Origin: Wenzhouxiangella sp.
GTDB lineage: Bacteria; Pseudomonadota; Gammaproteobacteria; Xanthomonadales; Wenzhouxiangellaceae
Length of the DNA stretch: 12,186 nucleotides
Assembly (NCBI GenBank): GCA_007127425.1
Contig: SKZJ01000329.1
Location: 1 to 12,186, forward strand
Direction: 5' to 3'
Position 1 is the stretch's first letter; every line of letters begins with the position of its first letter. The notes below the pieces were generated by a model that did not search any database, had not been told where the DNA came from, and saw only the letters and a program-made list of their open reading frames with translations. A program made the position numbers and the translations under genes. This document shows positions 6,697 to 12,186 of the stretch, one piece after another.

Positions 6697-6715
6697 CGAA
6701 GCATCACATGCTTCG
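6697..6715. repeat. Perfect 8-bp stem palindrome over the SDR stop codon
   Basis: CGAAGCAT and ATGCTTCG flank a 3-nt loop. In the minus-strand mRNA the hairpin contains the SDR stop codon and ends next to the alternative GTG (6696) of the hydrolase gene. It has no T-run, so it is not a terminator. It could affect translation coupling or mRNA processing between the two genes. Confidence 0.55.
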
Positions 6716-7417
6716 AATATCGACGAACGCCCCCGACTCGTAATCGTTCTTGAGAGTATCGAGAAGGTCGATGATCTGATCGCCGGCCTCGCGCGCTGAG
6801 GGCATGTCGTCACTGCCGCGGGCATCCTTGAGCTTCTGTACCGAGGGGAATTCCTCGCTGTCGACATCACCGCACAGGTATTCCTGCATGCCGGTGTCGA
6901 CCAGGCCGGGGGCAAAAGCGGTCAGGTGGGTATCCGGCATTTCCTGCGCATAGAGGGTGACAAGGTTGTTGAGTGCGGCCTTGGACAGTGAGTAGCCCCC
7001 CCAGCCGTAATTCATGTTGACCGCCGCACCCGACGAGATCGCGACCACCTGGTCGACCGGGATCTGGCGCTCGATGAACCAGTCCAGGATGACCTTGTTG
7101 GCCCAGACGTTGACGCGCATGATGTGTTCGAGATCATGCACGTCGGTGTTGGAGATTTCCTGGATGCGGCCGAGAATACCGGCATTCAGGATCACCAGGT
7201 CCAGTCTCAGGCAGTCCGACAGCAAGCTGTCCAGTCCCTCGTCGATCGAGTTGAGGCTGCCGAGGTCCTGCAGGCGGTCCCTCAGCACATCGTCGTATTT
7301 CGGCTTGAGATCGCAGCCGGTCCGGCTCATGCCCCAGACAATGGCATCGCGTTCGAGCAGGGCCTCGGTCAGACCGTAGCCCAGCCCGCTGCTGTTGCCG
7401 GTGATGAAGACGTTCAT
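6704..7417 (-). CDS. Short-chain dehydrogenase/reductase (SDR)
   Basis: This is a complete classical-type SDR of 237 residues, an NAD(P)-dependent oxidoreductase with a Rossmann fold. Visible features are the cofactor motif TGNSSGLG (residues 6-13), Asn78-Ala-Gly80, Asn103, the catalytic Ser129 in AISSGAA, and Tyr142-x-x-x-Lys146 in GYSLSK. APGLVDTGM follows near 169. No signal peptide is present, so it is cytoplasmic, unlike its exported neighbours. Family sequence alone does not give the substrate. The ATG at 7417 overlaps the stop of the S9 peptidase gene (ATGA), and GGAGG lies 7 bp upstream inside that gene, so the two are translationally coupled. The stop is 28 bp from the preferred start of the hydrolase gene. 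Confidence 0.94.
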   Translation of the reverse strand: MNVFITGNSSGLGYGLTEALLERDAIVWGMSRTGCDLKPKYDDVLRDRLQDLGSLNSIDEGLDSLLSDCLRLDLVILNAGILGRIQEISNTDVHDLEHIMRVNVWANKVILDWFIERQIPVDQVVAISSGAAVNMNYGWGGYSLSKAALNNLVTLYAQEMPDTHLTAFAPGLVDTGMQEYLCGDVDSEEFPSVQKLKDARGSDDMPSAREAGDQIIDLLDTLKNDYESGAFVDIRSM

Positions 7418-9780
7418 TGTGTCCCTCCAATGGTGCGTTCAAACAGGTCCAGGATACGCTGGTACTGGTCGCGCCAGCTCGTCGCCCGCGTAAAACCGTG
7501 GCGCTCGAGCGGGTAGGAGGCCAGTTCCCAGTCGTCCTTCTCCAGGTCGAGCAACCGCTGCGCCAGGCGCGCCACGTCCTGGTAGAAGACATTGTCGTCG
7601 AGCATGCCGGAGGTCATCAGAAGGTGCCCTTGCAGGCCCTCTGCAAACTCGATGGGCGAACTGCGCTCGTAGGCCTCCGGATCCACATCGGGCGTGTTGA
7701 GAATGTTCGAGGTGTAGGGGTGGTTGTAGTGCACCCAGTCGCTGACCGGACGCAGCGCGGCACCGGCCGCGAAGGTTTCCGGTGCGTTGAACAGGGCCAT
7801 GAAGGCCATGAAGCCGCCGTAGGAACCACCGTAAATGCCGATGCGGTCGGCAGCCGCGTTGTGGTTCTCCACGAGCCAGTCGACGCCGTCGATGTAGTCC
7901 TCGAGCTCCGGGGTACCCATCTGCCGGTAAATGGCAGTGCGCCAGTCACGCCCGTAGCCGCGGCTGGCGCGGAAATCCATGTCGAGCACGTGGTAGCCGC
8001 GCTCGGTCAGCAGGTTATGGAACATCTGCTCACGGAAATACTGCGGGTAGCGGTAGTGCACGTTTTGCAGGTAGCCGGCACCGTGAACGAACAGCACGAC
8101 CGGGTACTGGTCGCCGCCGTGGGCCGGTTCGCCGCGGGCCGGGTAGAACTTCGACCAGATGGGGCCGGCGCCGTGGCTGGATTCGACCGCGACGATCTCC
8201 GGCATCTGCCACTCGATGTCGCGGAATGGTTCGCTGCGGGTGTCGGTCAGTGCGGTCAGTTCGCCGCTGGTCAGGTCGGCGAGGCCGGCCTGGGCTGGCA
8301 GGTAGGCTTCGGAAAAGCGTACCAGGGCACGGTCGTCCCCCGGCAGCAGGGCGAAGTCCTCGATTCCGCGGTGGGTGGTGATGCGCTCCAGCCCGCCGGC
8401 GGCGATGTCGAGCCGGTAAAGATCATACTCGCCCGGATGGCTGCGGTTGGACAGGGCGATGGCAGCATCGCCTTGTGGCAGGACCACCGGATCCATGATC
8501 TCGAACTCACCGTCGGTGACGGCCCGCGGCGACCCGCCGGTGGCCGCGACGGTGTAGAAGTGGCTGTAGCCGGACTCTTCCGACAGCAGCCACAGGATCT
8601 CGGAGTCGGGCAGCCAGCCGAAGTTGTTGAAGGCCCAGTTGATCCAGGCCTCGTCGGTCAGGCGATGGCGGCTGGTCAGTTCTGCCTCGCCGGGGTCGAG
8701 CACGGCCAGCCAGCGATCCTTGTTGTCGTTGGCGCGCACCTGCACGGCCGCGAGGTGACCGTCGGGGTGCCAGTCGATGCCGGTGAAGCTTACAGCGCGG
8801 TTTTCGCCTTCGGCTAGCGGGTCGATGTCCTGGGCCTGCTTGAGCTCGGCCAGCGGGTCGTCCTGGATACCGGGCAGGTCGGCCAGCGACAGTTCGTTCT
8901 TTTCGCGAGTTTCCAGATCGAGCAGCCACAGTGACTGGGCCGCTGGTTCATTGCGTCCCACGCGGGTACGCACATCCTCGATTTCGATGTATCCGTCCAC
9001 GGTCACGTAGTGTGGCATCTGGCCGACGCGTCCGCGGTCGTGATTCGCCGGCTGGACTGCGACCAGCAGCCAGCGTCCGTCGGGAGACAGGCTGGACTGG
9101 GTCGGTTGCATGCCTTCGCCGAGGTACCAGGGAGCAGGCGAACGGGTGACGTCCTTGCGCGCGGCACGTTCGCCTTCTTCGCGCTGCTCGCGCTCGTCTT
9201 CCATGTCCTCGCGCAGGCTGGAGAACAGGCGAAGCTGCATTTGTGCCAGGCTGTCCTCGGGCTCGGCATCGGGTTTGTCCTCGAACTTGAGATCAGCAAC
9301 CGGCCAGCTCAACCGATCGACCAGATCGTGAATCCACCAGCTGTCGCCGCGGCGAAAGACGATGCGATCTCCCTCGGGACTGAAGGCCGGCTGACTGTCG
9401 GTGTCCGTGGTGCGTGTGAGCTGGCGAGGGCTGTCCTCACCGGGCAGGCGGACGAACAGGTTGCCGTCGCGGATGAAGGCGGTACGACCACTGTCTATGT
9501 GAAAGACCGGCCGGTCGGCATCGATGCCGGCATGGTCGGCGTAGTCGAGGCGTTCGTCTTCACCGGTCGCCAGGTCGATGCGGTGGATGTCGCGAATGCT
9601 TGAGCCGTCGCGCTTGATCCGGTAGTAGACGGTTTCACCATCGAGGTTCCACCAGGTCTGTTCAACCGGTGATCCCATCCATTCAGGGTCGGCCATGATC
9701 TGGCGGAGATCGGGGGTAGTGGCGAGGGCGAGCGGGCACAGCAGCAGCGCAAGGGCTGCAATCATCAGTTTGTTGTTCAT
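7414..9780 (-). CDS. Secreted S9 (prolyl oligopeptidase) family peptidase
   Basis: The protein is 788 residues from the ATG at 9780, which gives a clear signal peptide (MNNKLM, hydrophobic core, cleavage likely near LALA/TTP at residue 20). Residues of about 30-530 match the DPP-IV-type beta-propeller, with repeated FSPEGDRI/LSPDGRWL/WHPDGHL blade motifs. A charged stretch at 165-210 is rich in Glu/Arg and probably helical. The catalytic alpha/beta-hydrolase domain follows: VVLFVHGAGY near 561, Ser653 in YGGSYGGFMA, Asp728 in GMLDDNV and His761 in ERHGFT, a complete triad. Such enzymes cut peptides after proline or related residues, in the periplasm or outside the cell. An upstream in-frame ATG at 9933 would add 51 residues before the signal peptide and is rejected. 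It is the first gene of the minus-strand unit. Confidence 0.94.
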   Translation of the reverse strand: MNNKLMIAALALLLCPLALATTPDLRQIMADPEWMGSPVEQTWWNLDGETVYYRIKRDGSSIRDIHRIDLATGEDERLDYADHAGIDADRPVFHIDSGRTAFIRDGNLFVRLPGEDSPRQLTRTTDTDSQPAFSPEGDRIVFRRGDSWWIHDLVDRLSWPVADLKFEDKPDAEPEDSLAQMQLRLFSSLREDMEDEREQREEGERAARKDVTRSPAPWYLGEGMQPTQSSLSPDGRWLLVAVQPANHDRGRVGQMPHYVTVDGYIEIEDVRTRVGRNEPAAQSLWLLDLETREKNELSLADLPGIQDDPLAELKQAQDIDPLAEGENRAVSFTGIDWHPDGHLAAVQVRANDNKDRWLAVLDPGEAELTSRHRLTDEAWINWAFNNFGWLPDSEILWLLSEESGYSHFYTVAATGGSPRAVTDGEFEIMDPVVLPQGDAAIALSNRSHPGEYDLYRLDIAAGGLERITTHRGIEDFALLPGDDRALVRFSEAYLPAQAGLADLTSGELTALTDTRSEPFRDIEWQMPEIVAVESSHGAGPIWSKFYPARGEPAHGGDQYPVVLFVHGAGYLQNVHYRYPQYFREQMFHNLLTERGYHVLDMDFRASRGYGRDWRTAIYRQMGTPELEDYIDGVDWLVENHNAAADRIGIYGGSYGGFMAFMALFNAPETFAAGAALRPVSDWVHYNHPYTSNILNTPDVDPEAYERSSPIEFAEGLQGHLLMTSGMLDDNVFYQDVARLAQRLLDLEKDDWELASYPLERHGFTRATSWRDQYQRILDLFERTIGGTQ

Positions 9781-9836
9781 TTGATCTCGAATATTTTGCG
9801 TCTGTAACGGAACCGAATTCCAAGCCAACGGGTCCC

Positions 9837-9894
9837 AGTGGCCATTCAATGCGATATTTGCTGATCCTGCAAGGATCGCATTGCAAGGGCCACT
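9837..9894. repeat. Nested inverted repeat upstream of the S9 peptidase gene
   Basis: Bases 9837-9855 and 9875-9894 are near-perfect reverse complements, sharing AGTGGCC and CAATGCGAT with a small mismatch and one-base offset between. A second, inner stem GATCC-TGCAA-GGATC lies at 9863-9877, overlapping the right arm. The structure is about 57-114 bp upstream of the peptidase ATG and about 70-125 bp before the divergent tRNA -35. It may be an operator, an mRNA leader fold or a small palindromic element. Confidence 0.6.
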
Positions 9895-9962
9895 AGCATA
9901 CCGCAAGCGGCCGTTTGGCTGATTGTAAGGCACCGACCTGACGACTATTTACGGGTATCCTC

Positions 9963-9991
9963 TTGCAATGAATTTCGGTCGTGTCTATACT
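9963..9991 (+). promoter_or_regulatory. Sigma70-type promoter of initiator tRNA (metY-rimP-nusA)
   Basis: TTGCAA (9963-9968) and TATACT (9986-9991) are separated by 17 bp, a near-consensus sigma70 promoter. Transcription would start near 9998, only a few bases before the tRNA 5' end at 10004. It is the only good promoter I see ahead of the tRNA, rimP and nusA. Confidence 0.8.
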
Positions 9992-10003
9992 ATGCAACTC
10001 GAT

Positions 10004-10080
10004 TGCGGGGTGGAGCAGTCTGGCAGCTCGTCGGGCTCATAACCCGAAGGTCGCAGGTTCGAATCCTGCCCCCGCTACCA
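10004..10080 (+). tRNA. metY: Initiator tRNA-fMet (CAU)
   Basis: The 77-nt tRNA has an encoded CCA. The anticodon CAT is at 10038-10040, inside a stem with the three consecutive G:C pairs (GGG 10033-10035, CCC 10043-10045) that mark initiator tRNAs. The D-arm (GAGC/GCTC), variable loop and T-arm (GCAGG-TTCGAAT-CCTGC) are close to E. coli tRNA-fMet. The acceptor stem is TGCGGGG/CCCCGCT: positions 2-7 pair, while position 1 (T, 10004) faces position 72 (T, 10076). The lack of a Watson-Crick pair at 1:72 is an initiator hallmark; E. coli has C1:A72, here it is U1:U72. The symbol is given from position, as metY lies directly before rimP-nusA in E. coli. Confidence 0.96.
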
Positions 10081-10095
10081 GGTTTTTGAACTAAA

Positions 10096-10128
10096 GAAAA
10101 AAGCCCCTGGTTAAAAGGGGCTTTTTTC
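10096..10128 (+). terminator. Rho-independent terminator/attenuator after the tRNA
   Basis: GAAAAAAGCCCC and GGGGCTTTTTTC form a 12-bp stem with a 9-nt loop; the T-run is part of the 3' arm. It is nearly symmetric and could act on both strands. It begins 16 bp after the tRNA and ends 31 bp before the rimP ATG. Because no other promoter is evident before rimP, it probably works as a partial terminator that trims tRNA output and lets some polymerase continue into rimP-nusA. Confidence 0.9.
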
Positions 10129-10159
10129 GTTAAAGGCTTCCGTAAACGGGAGGTGGGCG

Positions 10160-10642
10160 ATGGCTGCATCGGACAAGTTGAAGGCGTTGCTCAAGCCGCT
10201 GATCGAGGATCTCGGCTACGAATTCGTCGGCCTGGAGTACCTGTCCAATCCGAAGAGCCGGCTGTTGCGCATCTACATCGACCGTGACGAAACCGGCATC
10301 GCTATCGAAGACTGCGAGCGTGTCAGCCGCGAGGTCTCGGCGCTGATGGATGTGGAAGACCCCGTCAGCGGTCAGTACACGCTGGAGGTGTCTTCACCCG
10401 GTGTGGAACGTCCGCTCTTCGAAGCCGAACACTACCGCCGATTCGTCGGCGAAACCGCCCGGGTGATGATGTATTCGCCCATTGACGGGCGGCGCAAGTT
10501 CAAGGGCACGATCGTGCGTGCCGATGAATCGATCGTGGTACTGCTGGTCGATGGTGTCGAATGGGAATTGCCGCTGGCCGATGTGCATCGGGCGGAGCTG
10601 GCGCCCGATCTCGACGCACTGTTTGCCGGCGAATCAGGTTGA
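10160..10642 (+). CDS. rimP: RimP, 30S ribosome maturation factor
   Basis: RimP (formerly YhbC/P15a) is 160 residues, the normal size. It binds the 30S subunit during assembly of the 3' domain and aids S19 and S12 incorporation. The N-terminal alpha/beta domain shows GYEFVGLEYL and LRIYIDRDETGIAIEDCERVS. The conserved YTLEVSSPGVERPL near residue 75 marks the junction, and the C-terminal SH3-like domain begins near residue 90 (FVGETARVM...FKGTIV). GGGAGG at 10148-10153 sits 6 bp before the ATG, a strong ribosome binding site. nusA follows after 37 bp, as in most proteobacteria. Confidence 0.97.
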   Translation: MAASDKLKALLKPLIEDLGYEFVGLEYLSNPKSRLLRIYIDRDETGIAIEDCERVSREVSALMDVEDPVSGQYTLEVSSPGVERPLFEAEHYRRFVGETARVMMYSPIDGRRKFKGTIVRADESIVVLLVDGVEWELPLADVHRAELAPDLDALFAGESG

Positions 10643-10679
10643 ATGACATGAATGAACAGTTGACTTGGAAAGCTTGGTC

Positions 10680-12185
10680 ATGAGTAAGGGCAAGGAAATC
10701 CTGCAAGTCGTCGAGGTCGTCTCCAACGAGAAAGGCCTGACGCGCGAAACGATTTTCGAAGCGATCGAGGCCGCATTGGCCTCGGCCGCGCGCCGTCGTA
10801 ACCCCGAAGATATCGAGGTGCGAGTGGCCATTGATCGCGAAACGGGCGAATACGAGGCCTTTCGACGCTGGGAGGTGATCTCCGACGATGAGGAGGAAGC
10901 CGAGCTGGAGTCGGAGGATCGCCAGATCCGCCTGAGCGACGCACGCGAACATGATCCCGACCTTGAAGTCGGCGACCATATCGAGGAGCCGATGGAGCCG
11001 CCCGAGTTCGGGCGCATTGCGGCCCAGGCTGCCAAGCAGGTCATCGTGCAACGCGTGCGCCAGGCCGAACGTGCCCAGGTTGTCGACGCTTACGAAGAGC
11101 GCGTTGGTGAACTGGTCAGCGGTCAGATCAAACGCATGGAAAAAGGCGGCATCATGCTCGATCTGGGCGAGAATGCCGAGGCCTTCATTCCTTCGCGCCA
11201 CACCATTCCCGGCGAGACGGCCCGCACCAACGATCGCTTGCGCGGCTACCTCTACGAAGTGCGTCCTGAACAGCGCGGCCCGCAGTTGTTCGTCAGCCGG
11301 ACCTGCAAGGAATTCCTGATCGAGCTGTTCAAGCTCGAAGTGCCCGAGTTCGGCCAGGAACTTCTCGATATCAAGGGCGCCGCCCGTGATCCCGGCCGCC
11401 GCGCCAAGATTGCCGTTCACGCCCTCGATGCTCGTACCGATCCAATCGGTGCCTGCGTGGGTATGCGCGGTTCTCGCGTGCAGGCGGTTTCCAACGAGTT
11501 GGCCGGTGAGCGCATCGACATCATCCTGTGGGATGAGAACCCGGCCCAGTTCGTGATCAATGCGATGGCGCCGGCGGAGGTGAGTTCCATCGTCGTCGAC
11601 GAGGATTCCGGAACCATGGATATCGCTGTCGACGAAGAGAACCTGTCACAGGCCATTGGCCGCGGCGGGCAGAACGTGCGCCTGGCATCGGAACTGACCG
11701 GCTGGAACCTCAACGTCATGACCGTGGAGGAAGCCGAGCAGAAGAGCGAGTCCGAGTCGCGTACCGTTCTTGAAATGTTCAAGGAAAAGCTCGACGTCGA
11801 CGAGGAGGTCGCCTCGATCCTCGTGCAGGAAGGTTTCACCAACGTCGAGGAAGTCGCCTATGTGCCTGAGTCGGAACTGCTCGCCGTCGAAGAATTCGAC
11901 GAGGGCGTGGTTGCAGAACTCAGGCAGCGTGCGCGCGACGCATTGCTGACGCAGATGATCGCCTCGGAAGAGGAACTCGAGGAGCACCGTCCGGAGCAGG
12001 ACCTGCTCGACCTCGAGGGCATGACCGATACCATTGCGTTCCGTCTGGCCGAGAAAGGCATCCGTACGCGCGACGATCTGGCAGAATGCTCGGTCGACGA
12101 ACTCGAAGAGGTCAAGGACCTCGATCCGGAAACCGCCGCCGAGTTGATCATGAAGGCGCGTGAGCACTGGTTCGCGGAAGAGTAA
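10680..12185 (+). CDS. nusA: NusA, transcription elongation/termination factor
   Basis: This is a complete NusA of 501 residues (E. coli 495). It binds RNA polymerase near the RNA exit channel and modulates pausing, rho-independent termination and antitermination. In order: an N-terminal RNAP-binding domain (KEILQVVEVVSNEKGL to about residue 125), S1 domain (about 132-200, SGQIKRMEKGGIMLDLG), KH1 and KH2 (about 200-345; AARDPGRRAKIAV, DPIGACVGMRGSRVQAV, INAMAPAEV, IGRGGQNVRLASELTGW), then two acidic C-terminal repeats (about 365-425 and 440-500). Two such repeats are typical of gammaproteobacteria. The ATG at 10680 gives the family N-terminus MSKGKEIL; GGAAAG lies upstream. An in-frame start at 10665 would add five residues and is less likely. 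The stop ends one base before the window edge, where infB is expected. Confidence 0.98.
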   Translation: MSKGKEILQVVEVVSNEKGLTRETIFEAIEAALASAARRRNPEDIEVRVAIDRETGEYEAFRRWEVISDDEEEAELESEDRQIRLSDAREHDPDLEVGDHIEEPMEPPEFGRIAAQAAKQVIVQRVRQAERAQVVDAYEERVGELVSGQIKRMEKGGIMLDLGENAEAFIPSRHTIPGETARTNDRLRGYLYEVRPEQRGPQLFVSRTCKEFLIELFKLEVPEFGQELLDIKGAARDPGRRAKIAVHALDARTDPIGACVGMRGSRVQAVSNELAGERIDIILWDENPAQFVINAMAPAEVSSIVVDEDSGTMDIAVDEENLSQAIGRGGQNVRLASELTGWNLNVMTVEEAEQKSESESRTVLEMFKEKLDVDEEVASILVQEGFTNVEEVAYVPESELLAVEEFDEGVVAELRQRARDALLTQMIASEEELEEHRPEQDLLDLEGMTDTIAFRLAEKGIRTRDDLAECSVDELEEVKDLDPETAAELIMKAREHWFAEE

Positions 12186-12186
12186 A

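Noticed and set aside
6676..6915. N-terminal extension of the serine hydrolase frame
   Set aside because: The extra 80 residues overlap the SDR gene on the same strand, are Arg/Ser/Thr-rich, and would hide the lipoprotein signal that begins at 6675.
7417..8817. A 466-codon plus-strand open frame opposite the S9 peptidase gene
   Set aside because: It lies entirely antisense to a peptidase with a complete catalytic triad and signal peptide. Its translation is Val/Gly/Gln-rich without recognisable motifs, as expected from a GC-rich shadow frame.
9781..9933. N-terminal extension of the S9 peptidase
   Set aside because: It would put 51 polar residues ahead of a normal signal peptide and covers the palindromic control region.
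10096..10128. A riboswitch before rimP
   Set aside because: Only a simple terminator hairpin is present between the tRNA and rimP; there is no space for an aptamer.
10500..11420. A 306-codon minus-strand open frame opposite rimP and nusA
   Set aside because: It spans two real, highly conserved genes on the other strand and shows no family motif. Long antisense frames are common at this GC content.

Overview
The window is high-GC, tightly packed chromosomal DNA from a gammaproteobacterium. The evidence is a metY-rimP-nusA block, an E. coli-like NusA of about 500 residues, and a SUF iron-sulfur cluster locus that ends in a SufU-type (NifU-family) protein, an arrangement I associate with Xanthomonadales/Lysobacterales and relatives such as Wenzhouxiangella. 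That family-level placement is inference. No transposase, integrase, phage gene or CRISPR array is visible.

Layout. (1) Bases 1-2874 on the plus strand hold the end of sufC, all of sufD and all of sufS, tightly coupled. (2) Bases 2875-3090 are non-coding and contain a long imperfect inverted repeat. (3) Bases 3091-3678 on the minus strand encode a small predicted lipoprotein that sits between sufS and sufU. (4) Bases 3771-4193 on the plus strand encode a SufU-like protein with its own candidate extended -10 promoter. It lacks one of the three Zn-ligand cysteines of the family. (5) Bases 4194-4461 separate convergent genes and hold a perfect 37-bp inverted repeat (a REP pair, BIME-like), short tandem repeats and a terminator for the minus-strand genes. 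(6) Bases 4462-9780 on the minus strand form a probable four-gene unit, read from high to low coordinates: secreted S9 prolyl-oligopeptidase-family peptidase, SDR oxidoreductase (ATGA overlap), serine beta-lactamase-like lipoprotein, and a multi-spanning membrane protein. (7) Bases 9781-10003 are a divergent control region with a complex inverted repeat and a strong sigma70-type promoter for the tRNA. (8) Bases 10004-12185 on the plus strand hold initiator tRNA-fMet, a terminator hairpin, rimP and nusA, as in the E. coli metY-rimP-nusA-infB operon.

How the genes work together. SufS takes sulfur from cysteine. SufC and SufD, with SufB presumably just upstream of base 1, form the scaffold on which clusters are built. 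SufU normally shuttles sulfur from SufS to that scaffold. The tRNA, RimP and NusA serve translation initiation, 30S maturation and transcription elongation/termination. The peptidase-SDR-hydrolase-membrane protein group looks like an envelope-associated hydrolytic unit whose substrate cannot be read from sequence.

Most of the window is ordinary housekeeping DNA. The points most worth a second look are the Cys-to-Asn change in SufU, the U1:U72 mismatch of the initiator tRNA, the terminator between the tRNA and rimP, the REP pair, and the structured non-coding regions. I saw no convincing sign of an entirely new system.
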